From contig NW_026529273.1 in NCBI RefSeq assembly GCF_026262505.1, positions 1 through 64,000 on the forward strand: a stretch of 64,000 nt of DNA. The letters run 5' to 3'. Position numbers and translations under genes: made by a program. Numbering within the stretch: position 1 is the first letter of the stretch; the number at the start of each line of letters is the position of its first letter. Positions 11,021 to 20,427 of the stretch are shown here, one piece after another. Under the pieces are notes generated by a model. That model searched no databases and was not told the origin of the DNA. It saw nothing but the letters and a program-made list of their open reading frames with translations. This DNA is from Trichomonas vaginalis G3 (taxonomy: Eukaryota; Parabasalia; Trichomonadida; Trichomonadidae).

Positions 11021-11598
11021 TACGAAATAATACTAATGAAATTTGTCCAATCGACTTTTGAGATATTCAAAATATCATATTGGTCAATATTTTGAATTGA
11101 ACTTGAATTGCATTTTAACCGTTATATTACACCTCAATTTTATACGTAGTTTTTTTTCTCAGATATTTATTAAGCCAGCCCTGTCAAAAAAAAAATTAAG
11201 ACAAAAGTGAACTTAAGACTGTCATTCTCTTAATTTGATTTCATTGCCCAAGACTTTGTTGAAAAAATCTAGTCCTATAGATGACACTAAAAGTCTATTT
11301 AATGTTCGCATTGATTTCTTTAGGCCAAAAATTAAAGTTGAAATTCACAGATAAAAGATAAAATAGCAAATCTGACATATTGAAAAGAGCTGTTAACATA
11401 AGCTATTTATTGTTTGCAATTTTGATTTTCTATTTACTCAAATTAGTTATATTTTATTAAGATTGTGGTAACAATAGAAGTAAACAATAGTTGAAGGATT
11501 GTTTAATTGGAAAAAAACTTCTTGTTTGATTTGAGAGATAAATTACTTTCTTCTTTATATAGGATTCGGCCAATTAAATTCAATGAAAAATTTGTCAA
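11021..11598. other. A/T-rich intergenic region
   Basis: About 580 bases lie between the ankyrin start and the PDI-like gene. They are A/T-rich with homopolymer runs, and I see no gene, RNA or convincing repeat. The last part should hold the PDI-like promoter, but no exact TCAYWW initiator is present. The nearest match is TTCAATG, 17 bases before the ATG. Confidence 0.5.
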
Positions 11599-12663
11599 AT
11601 GATTTCTTTTCTGTTTTCTTTATCTTTTTCATTCATTTATCAAGAAATAGAAAATGAAGCACAAGCGAAAACATTCATTGGAGGTAAGAATCACGTGCTA
11701 ACACTGTATTACAAAAATGGATGCACAGGATTTGAAGATGCACTTAGACTTTTAAATAAGACAGCCGAAATGTTCGAAAATCTTAGTGTGATAACAATAA
11801 ACTGCATGAACTACGATAATATGCAGTTTTGCGTTTCAAATCAAATCGACAGATATCCAACAATTCATTTGTATGCTGCAAAGCAGAGAAGACCACGAAA
11901 ATTCACAGAATATAGAGACTTAGATTTTATTTTGGATTTTGTTGAATATCATCTTAAAAAACCAGCGATAAATCGTCCAAAAAGAATTATGAAATTATAT
12001 CAACCTAAAGATATTAATGCAATGATTGAAAACAAAACTAATTTCGTAGCGATATACTACAAACCATTTTGCAGGTACTGCGCTCAAGCAATGCCTCATT
12101 TCAAGAATCTTTTCAACATTTTCAAGAAAGACAATGCAAATATTGGTTTACTTAGCTGCGAAACATACGAAGATTACTGCGAAAAAATGAATGTTACTTA
12201 TTATCCAAAAGTTAACTTTTATTCTCCAGAATTTCCAAACGGAACAGAGTTTATGGAACAGTATACATTACAGCCAATGCTAAAATTTGTTAATGAGAAC
12301 CTAAATACTCACAGAAACATATTTGGCTTACTTGATAACACATTTGGACAGAATGAACAAGCAGATAATGTCATTGATGAGTACTTCCAAGGTAAACATG
12401 AAAATGTTATTGAAAGACTTCAAAATGTTAATGCTTCTCAAGTTTATCTAGATTTCGTTTCAAAATTGATTGAAAATGGTCCTAAATTTATCGCAGATGA
12501 ACTCAAATCACTTACAGAACTTAATAATAAAGCAGAATCACTCGGATTTGACAAAGCAACTGAAGAATTAAAAATTGATTTGGATTTAATGAAAGAAAAG
12601 CTCAATGTGTTAAAGTCTGTCGATGCAAAGCGTGCCAAGAATATGATTTCCTCAGATTTGTAA
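11599..12663 (+). CDS. Protein disulfide isomerase-like protein, two thioredoxin domains
   Basis: A 354-residue protein predicted to catalyse or assist disulfide exchange in the ER lumen. Residues 1-14 (MISFLFSLSFSFIY) form a signal peptide. The first thioredoxin-like domain (about 22-120) has lost the CxxC centre (YKNGCTGFED). The second (about 130-230) has YYKPFCRYC, with catalytic cysteines 158 and 161 and the cis-proline region TYYPK. Residues 270-354 form a helical tail resembling the D domain of ERp29/P5-type PDIs. The carboxy end is SSDL, not a standard KDEL-type signal, so ER retention is uncertain. Start chosen as the first ATG that gives the signal peptide. Neighbours are unrelated transposons. 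Confidence 0.8.
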   Translation: MISFLFSLSFSFIYQEIENEAQAKTFIGGKNHVLTLYYKNGCTGFEDALRLLNKTAEMFENLSVITINCMNYDNMQFCVSNQIDRYPTIHLYAAKQRRPRKFTEYRDLDFILDFVEYHLKKPAINRPKRIMKLYQPKDINAMIENKTNFVAIYYKPFCRYCAQAMPHFKNLFNIFKKDNANIGLLSCETYEDYCEKMNVTYYPKVNFYSPEFPNGTEFMEQYTLQPMLKFVNENLNTHRNIFGLLDNTFGQNEQADNVIDEYFQGKHENVIERLQNVNASQVYLDFVSKLIENGPKFIADELKSLTELNNKAESLGFDKATEELKIDLDLMKEKLNVLKSVDAKRAKNMISSDL

Positions 12664-12859
12664 ATAATTTTGTTTTATAAAATTTTTTCGGAAAAAATTC
12701 TAAAAATTCTTCAATCATTTAACATGATTCTTAAGAAGATTAACATTTTATAGGGTTGCTAATTTGGATGATCTTTTTGGATCATCCAAATTCGAAAAAA
12801 CCCAAAGATCATCCTAAATTCGAGTTTTGGATTTTTCAATTTTTTTTGAAAGAAAAGAG

Positions 12860-12869
12860 CTTTTAAAAC
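12860..12869 (+). repeat. Target-site duplication, left copy (palindromic element)
   Basis: CTTTTAAAAC here is repeated exactly at 15411-15420, on the other side of the inverted arms. Ten bases in the same orientation outside perfect inverted ends fits a transposition footprint. Confidence 0.75.
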
Positions 12870-13423
12870 GAGTCCTGTATATCCTACAAAATCTGACATT
12901 TGTAAAGTTTCAAATCTGACATTTTGTAAATAGTCCAAGTTGTCAGATTCATCCTTGGCGCCAAAATTTAAAAAAGTGCCATAATCTCATGGTGGACTAC
13001 AGCTGGTGTCGCCGCCGACTATCCACTTGCTGGGATGCTACGCAGCCTTTGATCTGGCCAATCTTAGTGCTGCTCCATCCACATCAGCAAGTGATTTCGG
13101 CGGGGGATCTCCAATCGGTCTTCCATAAGGGTTACGCAAGCCAGAAGCGCAATACCTGTGCAGTCTAGCTGCTAGGATATAGTAGCTAGGCTGTGTAGGT
13201 ATTGCGCTTCTGTCGATATTAGTTATACGTTATTGCCCTCGTTGACTATAGTACTACTCCCTTAACCTCCGAGGGTTAGGGGAGTAAATTTGCTTGAAAT
13301 GGGCAATGTTCATTACGAAATCTCTCATTCGATGAGAGACTTCGTAATGAACACTACCTTAAAGTACTCTTACTACTCTTTCCTAGTTACCAAAAGGCCT
13401 AGGATTCTGTAATTAATCGAATA

Positions 13424-13660
13424 GGGCAGAGTTCTTCCGAAGTCTCTCATTTGATGAGAGGCCTCGGAAGAACTTTGTCCTAGTATAATGTAGTTGTGGT
13501 CTCTAACAATTTATGTGTCAGAGAATGTACTTTTACTCGAATAGAGCAGAGTTCTTCCGAAGTCTCTCATTTGATGAGAGGCCTCGGAAGAACTCTGACC
13601 TAGTGTAATATAGTTGTGGTACTTGGCCCACAAAGAGCGAGAGAATATGTCTGTAATTCG
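13424..13660 (+). repeat. Two tandem 120-base hairpin modules in the left arm
   Basis: Two modules with a period of exactly 120 bases each hold a large hairpin followed by a TAGTTGTGGT-type spacer and a small hairpin. In the large hairpin GAGTTCTTCCGAAG pairs with CTCGGAAGAACT around TCTCATTTGATGAGAG. The same modules lie mirrored at about 14643-14837. A third, diverged module follows at 13662-13769. Confidence 0.75.
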
Positions 13661-14005
13661 TTTGTGCTGAAGTTATCTGGATTTTCCTCAAATGAGGAAG
13701 GAAATCCAAAAAAACTTCAGCACAAGTTAATGCAGATGTGGTTCTCTGGCTCTTTGCTGGCCAGAGAACGAATAAAAATTTTTTGTTGTGAGTAGGCTCG
13801 ATGAATACCTACTCACTACAAATATACGTTATTTTTTACTTTCCTATGAGAAAATAGTTTTTCATTTTTATAATACTATATGCTTTGTTACTTCATAAAT
13901 TGTCTATTTTTCTTATTAAAGCCTAATTTTTCCGTGTGATTCGGAATCTATGCATTCCAAAAATGCGTTTCCGCTTTCAGAACGCGAAAATAAGCACTAT
14001 ATGTG

Positions 14006-14251
14006 GAGATAAAGAGATTTCTAATGTTTTTATTTTTTGAAATTTTTCATTCTTAATCAAAACTCAAAAATAAACTTGCCATCTATTAGAATACGTAAAA
14101 TTACTCATATCTATCATATTAAAATTTTCGAAAAATCTCCAAAAAATCGTGGTTCGAAAATTTCGAAATCACAAAGCACATTTTTCGCGGGGAAAAAAAG
14201 AAAAACGATTTTTTTTTGGAATTTTGGGGGAGAAAGAATCTTCTTTATCTG
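14006..14251. other. Spacer between the palindrome arms
   Basis: These 246 A/T-rich bases are the only unpaired part of the 2.5-kb foldback element. The spacer contains no plausible gene; the 90-codon frame across it is low in complexity and runs into the arm. It has T and A runs and TTTTCGAAAA-like small inverted repeats. Confidence 0.6.
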
Positions 14252-15333
14252 CACATATAGTGCTTATTTTCGCGTTCTGAAAGCGGAAACGCATTTTTGG
14301 AATGCATAGATTCCGAATCACACGGAAAAATTAGGCTTTAATAAGAAAAATAGACAATTTATGAAGTAACAAAGCATATAGTATTATAAAAATGAAAAAC
14401 TATTTTCTCATAGGAAAGTAAAAAATAACGTATATTTGTAGTGAGTAGGTATTCATCGAGCCTACTCACAACAAAAAATTTTTATTCGTTCTCTGGCCAG
14501 CAAAGAGCCAGAGAACCACATCTGCATTAACTTGTGCTGAAGTTTTTTTGGATTTCCTTCCTCATTTGAGGAAAATCCAGATAACTTCAGCACAAACGAA
14601 TTACAGACATATTCTCTCGCTCTTTGTGGGCCAAGTACCACAACTACATTACACTAGGTCAGAGTTCTTCCGAGGCCTCTCATCAAATGAGAGACTTCGG
14701 AAGAACTCTGCTCTATTCGAGTAAAAGTACATTCTCTGACACATAAATTGTTAGAGACCACAACTACATTATACTAGGACAAAGTTCTTCCGAGGCCTCT
14801 CATCAAATGAGAGACTTCGGAAGAACTCTGCCCTATTCGATTAATTACAGAATCCTAGGCCTTTTGGTAACTAGGAAAGAGTAGTAAGAGTACTTTAAGG
14901 TAGTGTTCATTACGAAGTCTCTCATCGAATGAGAGATTTCGTAATGAACATTGCCCATTTCAAGCAAATTTACTCCCCTAACCCTCGGAGGTTAAGGGAG
15001 TAGTACTATAGTCAACGAGGGCAATAACGTATAACTAATATCGACAGAAGCGCAATACCTACACAGCCTAGCTACTATATCCTAGCAGCTAGACTGCACA
15101 GGTATTGCGCTTCTGGCTTGCGTAACCCTTATGGAAGACCGATTGGAGATCCCCCGCCGAAATCACTTGCTGATGTGGATGGAGCAGCACTAAGATTGGC
15201 CAGATCAAAGGCTGCGTAGCATCCCAGCAAGTGGATAGTCGGCGGCGACACCAGCTGTAGTCCACCATGAGATTATGGCACTTTTTTAAATTTTGGCGCC
15301 AAGGATGAATCTGACAACTTGGACTATTTACAA

Positions 15334-15379
15334 AATGTCAGATTTGAAACTTTACAAATGTCAGATTTGAAACTTTACA
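15334..15379 (+). repeat. 23-bp tandem repeat, two full copies
   Basis: The unit starting AATGTCAGATTTGAAACTTT occurs at 15334-15356 and 15357-15379, followed by a partial copy. The left arm of the palindrome has only one full copy. This one-unit difference is the only length difference I find between the arms. Confidence 0.85.
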
Positions 15380-15420
15380 AATGTCAGATTTTGTAGGATA
15401 TACAGGACTCCTTTTAAAAC

Positions 15421-17241
15421 AGGTATAAATATCAAGTAAACCATTATTATTATTAATGAGGAGCATATATTTGATAAAATATCATAACTTAAATTTCTGG
15501 ATGATTTTGAATGTGTTGTCACATTCTCTTTGGGGCTCAATTCACACCCCTAAAGATCTTATGTAAACCATTGATTTTAGAGGTATAAACCATTCAAAAA
15601 AACTTTTTTCCAAGATTTTGATGATCTTGGACGATCCTAGAGGGTCTTGAAATTTTTTTGATTTTTTGAAATATTACTCTACAGACATGATACTACAAGT
15701 TACCTTTGAAGGGAAACGATATTTCACAATACGAAAGTTATTCCAATTTAAACAACGAAAGACTCACCTTAAACATTTAGCTAAAATATGACCCATTCAG
15801 TTACCATTGTGATATTATTTCTTTTAAGCCAATACAAAGTTTATTTGATTAAGGATGCACTAACATTCCATAAAAATGCTTAGAATATGTAATTATTATG
15901 ATAGTAAAACTTTGAGGCTCTAGATCCCTTTTGATATTGAGTTGAATGATTTTTAAATTTTCAAAGAATTTCTGAATAGTATTCAAAAGTGTAAAAATTT
16001 TAAAAGTGAATAATATTTTTCCATAATTCCATTAAAATAATCTTTATTTGCATGTACCTATTATTATTTTACAATAATTATGATATTTTCTTCTCTTACA
16101 TTTGAATTTTCTGCACTTTTTTTGATAGCCGTTTACAATTTCCCACTAATGCAAGATATTGACACAGCAATGACTTTTGTTACCTATGTTGCTTGATCTT
16201 GTTTAGGCACACTTTCATAAAGCTGTGTACAAAATATCTATTGATTCTTCCATGAATAATTAGCAAATATAGTAATATACTTTTATTTTTTAAATGAGCA
16301 AGCTAACACCAATATACTCATATTGAATTACATTATCCTACACTTCTTATATAAAAAATCAATATAATTGTATAATCAAATTTCAAAAACTCATCAGAAA
16401 AAAAAATCAAAGAATAGACTCGTAATACATACTATATATGCATTACAAATACGCAAAAATACATGATGGTAAGTCTGTCGCGATTTTTCAAAAAAATCCA
16501 GAGGTCCGAATAATAGATACTGTGAACTAATACTGATATCAGAATTTTTTTCCTCATGCAAATTTTATATGGTTTGCATGCTTTTGAAGAAACATTTATT
16601 TTCATAAAATTAGATTTTTTATTTTCATTTTAGTAATATATTTTTAAAATATCGTTCCATCAGGCTTTTATCCAAAAAGGAATATATCCTTTTGATTGTG
16701 TGAACTATTTCTGATGTCACATGTTCTTGAGTTATATCTTTTATAATATTGAGAGGAAAATCAAAAAATTGAATAGGGTCCATTCAATTTTCCTAATCTA
16801 ATAACTTCATGAATGTTAATTTTCCAGCCATACCATCAATAGGGTAGAATATCATTAGAATTTAAAATATTGTGATGGATTGATATTTTTATATTTTACG
16901 ATTTTGGCCAAAAATCAAATCTGATTATTGTGAAAAACAATTATTATTTAAAAACATTAATCAAAATAGTTTATAAAAAATTAATATATATAGCAGAATA
17001 ATAGATTCTAGGTTTAAGTCTATCAAAAGTTATACATGCATGAAAAATCTGACATGGTGAGCGCATCCTTAAATTTAAATAATTTTTTTGCTAAATTCTG
17101 AAAATTAGGATACATATAGCTTTTTTATACTTAAATATCAAATAGTTACTTTGGTTCGCTTCACCATATTATTTTGTGTTTTTTTCTCTGGTGTCACTTT
17201 TATTATCTTAAGATCCTCCAAGATTTAAACATGGAAAAAAT
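15421..17241. other. A/T-rich non-coding stretch inside the older element
   Basis: About 1.8 kb without a credible gene. It has long A/T runs, many stops in all frames and no tRNA-like or GC-rich island. If the flanking TAGGGTTGCTAA repeats are element ends, this is the bulk of that element. Confidence 0.5.
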
Positions 17242-17255
17242 TTAGCAACCCTACT

Positions 17256-18740
17256 AAGGATGTCAATTCGGAAAATTGTTTTCACTTTAGGAGAATATAA
17301 TTTTCCTTTTCGAAAATTTAAAAAGTGAGACGCGCAGGATTCGAACTTTTTTAAAAGTTGATTTAAATGAATTTTAGTGTGGAATATAAGGATAATATCA
17401 TATTTAAAATAAGAATATACTAGTTTAGGTGGTATAATTTTTTCGATAAATTTGAGAGCATGTACGTTTAGGACATCAAAAGTGTCAATTCGCTCAGCGA
17501 AAGCTGAGCTAGCTTCGTTCTCGAAAGAATAAGGAAGGAGTGAAAGAGAGTGATACAGATGTTGACACATTCATATCATTTCAACAAATTTTGATCAAAT
17601 TGAAATTCAATAAAATTCAATTCAATTCATATCCTTCAGTCAGTACATTGATATCCTTCTGCATCACAATGATAACTCGGGCATCAATAGTTCTACAACT
17701 AACTCAGAAAAAACAAGATTATTACTTCCTGCTTACAGCTTTTAAAAAGTTTCGATGATAAAAATCACTCTACTCTTGTTTATCGATATGTTGTGATAGT
17801 AGGTAAACATATTCTTATCGATATTAATAAAAATATTTTTACGAAAATCTTATCCAATTAGAGAGTTATTCATAAAGTATATGATAATTATAATTACTTT
17901 ATCTTTGTTTTATCTTTGAATAAACAATTTAATTTAAATTGCATAATATTTTTTGGTTGAAAGACAGGAAACTTAGTTGAGTTTGTATTATTTTTATCGT
18001 TTAATTCATCGTATCAGTGAGTGATCCAGATATTTAAGATATTTAGAAAAAAAATTATTAATTTGATTAACAAATTTTAATCAAAATAGCAAAAATCTAT
18101 TTGATAGCTGTAAACAAATAATAATTTCTATTTCAAGCAAAATCACTTATTTTCATCTAAACGTATAAAATTGTCAATTTTATGAAAATAAATTGAAAAT
18201 CTCATGAAATGTAAAGGAGAGTAATATTTTTCAATTTTCTTTTTTTCTTTGTCTCAAATATTTTCTGTTGGGAATTTTCTTGTTATCAAAAAATAATTTT
18301 AATATTTGTTTATTTCATTACATACAATAAAATTTTAAAAACTCTATTTCTTCACAAGAAAATTTTTTCCTTCATATGAAGAAACATTTTGTTCTCCATT
18401 TGATACTGAGTCTAAATCTCGATTTTTGAATTTTCTTCTTTCCAAATTTCTTTTTTCCAAATTAGAAGTTTAATTCAAATTTTCAATAGTTTATATATTT
18501 TCTCAAACCGTCTTAGATTTTCTCACTTTTTAGGGATTTTCTCTCAAAATATACAAAAATAGTAATATCAATACATGTGTCTAATATACTTTAAAACCAT
18601 CGTGACAAAATTCAAAAACGAAGAGTTCTTCTCTCCAAATTTTTTTCAAAATCAAAAAAATGAGATAAAAAAGTACGTTTGGAAAATTCATTTTAAGCAT
18701 TTTAGGAATTTTCTCACTTTTCTTCCAAATTGACATCCTT
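17256..18740. mobile_element. 1.5-kb non-autonomous TIR element
   Basis: The ends are AAGGATGTCAATTCGGAA (17256-17273) and its mirror with one mismatch (18723-18740). It is flanked by AACCCTACT (17247-17255) and AACCCTATA (18741-18749), a 9-bp duplication with two differences. No transposase frame is present. Inside is a hairpin, GCTCAGC-GAAA-GCTGAGC (17492-17509). The signature resembles the 1.05-kb elements at 29.3 and 37.5 kb, which start AAGGG and also have 9-bp duplications, so a Mutator-like origin is inferred. It appears to have landed in the right terminus of the older element, because the duplicated bases include its AACCCTA end. Confidence 0.65.
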
Positions 18741-18749
18741 AACCCTATA

Positions 18750-18879
18750 TTTTATTATACAAAATCATCAAAATATCTCGTTTTCGGATAATGGAAAAAT
18801 TGAATGAAATTTGAGAATTTGACAAGTTCTTCTGATTTTAAATTTTGTATTTGATGTGTTGTAAATCATTCAAATTTTT
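18750..18879. other. A/T-rich spacer
   Basis: A/T-rich bases between the transposon nest and the GC-rich island, with no gene or repeat seen. Confidence 0.4.
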
Positions 18880-19032
18880 GTCTTTGTCCAAGGACGTAGA
18901 GTTCCCTATGAAGGCAACTGAGGGGCTTGCTTTGCTAAACGCAAACTACAAAAAACAACACGGGATGATGCCGGAGGTCTTCGGACCGAAACACATCATC
19001 TTAATTTCTGTGCCCTGTAACCCGGGGTAAAC
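18880..19032 (+). other. GC-rich island, possible short gene or structured RNA
   Basis: About 150 bases stand out from the 25% GC surroundings. They can be read as the end of a 58-61 codon frame with balanced codons (VEFPMKATEGLALLNANYKK then QHGMMPEVFGPKHIILISVP). They can also fold: GATGATG (about 18963) pairs with CATCATC, enclosing GGTC-TTCG-GACC, a UUCG-capped stem. I do not recognise the peptide or the RNA. It could be a gene fragment carried in with a transposon. Confidence 0.35.
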
Positions 19033-19157
19033 CAATTAAATTTAGAGTATATATATATAACACAACACTTTACTAATAATAACATATAATAAAAAATAAT
19101 GAAGGATAAAATAATTTCCTTATTATTATAAAAAACATAGATAACCGCATCATTGGA
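19033..19157. other. A/T-rich spacer with TA run
   Basis: An A/T-rich stretch with a TATATATATA run near 19053, between the GC-rich island and the end of the ML-domain gene. It probably contains the 3' end signals of the latter; nothing else is visible. Confidence 0.4.
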
Positions 19158-19679
19158 TTAACCTTTCTTTTCTGCTTGTTCTCTTCGATATTGTTCCCAT
19201 AATTCTCTTTCAATTTTGATCCTTGCTTCAAGTTGATATCTTTCGAGATCTAAATCAACAATAGGCATTTGCGATTCATAACATGAAAGTTTTTTATCTT
19301 TTTCTCTAAAAATAAGCCGTAATGTGTAATCTCCAACCGGAATTATTGGAGAAAGTGTAATTTGTATACCATAAACGAGTTGTGAGAATGATGCAGGACA
19401 TATTAATATACCGGGTTGACAAAGATCATCAATTTTTCTGAAATAAGGAATTCTACCTTTAACTAATTGTATTTCTAGCTTCGGATCTTCCACTTTATGA
19501 TTTAGTTCTGCAATTGCTCGAATTACTAATGGAATTCCTCTTGTATCTTTTGGATGAAAAATTTCAAATTTTTTTAATGAGAAATATTGATGCTCCTGAC
19601 CTGGGCATTGACGAAAATTTACTGGTTTTGTGCGATTGGGATCGGCACCATCAAAAAGATTAAGGAGAAATAGAAACAT
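19158..19679 (-). CDS. ML (MD-2/NPC2-like) lipid-recognition domain protein
   Basis: A 173-residue protein expected to enter the secretory pathway (MFLFLLNLFDGA at the start looks like a short signal peptide). The rest matches the ML domain pattern: a first Cys near residue 25 (FRQCPGQ), the central DLCQPGILICPASF with paired cysteines, and a carboxy Cys (KLSCYES), all typical of NPC2-type sterol or phospholipid carriers. It ends in a charged helical tail that is longer than usual (about residues 140-173). The likely role is lipid binding or transfer in the lumen of endosomes or the ER. The ligand cannot be told from sequence. The gene stands alone between A/T-rich spacers. Confidence 0.72.
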   Translation of the reverse strand: MFLFLLNLFDGADPNRTKPVNFRQCPGQEHQYFSLKKFEIFHPKDTRGIPLVIRAIAELNHKVEDPKLEIQLVKGRIPYFRKIDDLCQPGILICPASFSQLVYGIQITLSPIIPVGDYTLRLIFREKDKKLSCYESQMPIVDLDLERYQLEARIKIERELWEQYRREQAEKKG

Positions 19680-20427
19680 TTTGAAATCAAATTTTGAATA
19701 TATATATCTCCGATTATTTTCAATTCAATTTATCTGAAATCATTCCTTTTATCCAAACACAAATTATGATAACATTTCATTTTTTTTGTCAAATGCATCA
19801 ATTGAGAATTGTCAGAAATTCATCCATGCGATTTTTAAATGAAAAACAAATTCTAATTAGATCACAGCCAACCAAACAGCATCTTCACTTCATGTAATGC
19901 TCATGATTGTCATTTATATTCCATTAACTTATTGTTGTATGACCAATTTACAATTTCTTCATTATTTTTCCATAAACATGCTATTTATTTGCCAGAATGT
20001 GGTGTAATGTGAAGCTTTTAAAATAACATTCAACTGCTTCATTCAATAATATATTAATTTTCTGATGAATCAATTCTTATTTGATTGAAAGAAAATTAAT
20101 AGATTCATTATGTAACCTGAGTTAGGATATTGACACTATAAACTTGCAATAACTGCAGTACAAACAGATTATTAAGGATAATTGCTGAGATGAAGCTATT
20201 TCTATATAGTTATTGCTCAAATTTTTTGGAGAATATCGCTAATATAGTTAGTAGAGCCAGGTATATCAAAGATCGCAGAACACTGATAGTCATCTTAAAT
20301 TTTTGACACCAACAGTCAAGGTATCGTCCAAAATGTGGATAAGTTATTTTTAATAAAATATTTTATATAACAGAAATATGTGATTTCTTATTCTACAACA
20401 AAATTAACAATTTTGTCAATATTTTTC
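19680..20427. other. Intergenic region between divergent ML and LRR genes
   Basis: About 750 A/T-rich bases with no supported gene. They should include promoters of both divergent genes, but neither has an exact TCAYWW within 20 bases. No repeats worth naming were seen. Confidence 0.45.

Larger units (their letters stand above)
12870..15410. mobile_element. 2.5-kb foldback element with 1.1-kb inverted arms (Mutator-like signature)
   Basis: Left arm 12870-14005 and right arm 14252-15410 are inverted copies, essentially identical along their whole length. The only length difference seen is one extra 23-bp unit in the right arm. The ends are GAGTCCTGTATATCC and its mirror. The element lies between 10-bp direct repeats CTTTTAAAAC (12860-12869 and 15411-15420), read as a target duplication. 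Long terminal repeats plus a 9-11 bp duplication are the signature of Mutator-like elements, which are known in Trichomonas. No transposase is encoded, so it would be non-autonomous. Each arm is a string of hairpins (13142-13212, 13255-13286, 13308-13352, 13424-13480, 13544-13600, 13662-13725, 13741-13769, 13788-13816), mirrored in the other arm. The hairpin-rich part is richer in GC than its surroundings. Confidence 0.8.
12751..17253. mobile_element. Putative older TIR element containing the 2.5-kb palindrome
   Basis: TAGGGTTGCTAA at 12751 is mirrored by TTAGCAACCCTA ending at 17253, which suggests the ends of one element. Without the inner palindrome it would be about 1.95 kb. It has no transposase frame, and I see no clean flanking duplication. 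Its right terminus appears to be the site where the next element inserted. Support rests on 12-15 bp ends only. Confidence 0.45.

Noticed and set aside
13424-13769. Regularly spaced repeats suggesting a CRISPR array
   Set aside because: The repeats are long hairpins mirrored in the other arm, spacers are themselves repeated, and the organism is a eukaryote.
14037-14309. 90-codon open frame at the palindrome centre
   Set aside because: A/T-rich, Lys/Ile/Phe-biased, crosses from spacer into arm, no start context or motif.
12751-17253. Target duplication for the older TIR element
   Set aside because: Flanks CATTTTA and TATTTTA are similar but shifted and A/T-rich, so no convincing duplication can be claimed.
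17328-17350. GCAGGATTCGAAC, resembling a reversed tRNA T-loop
   Set aside because: The T-stem does not pair and no anticodon arm or D-arm is found next to it, so it is not a tRNA gene. Possibly a chance match or a very decayed relic.
17208-17570. 120-codon minus-strand frame at the left end of the 1.5-kb element
   Set aside because: It runs across an element boundary and has no recognisable features; chance frame.
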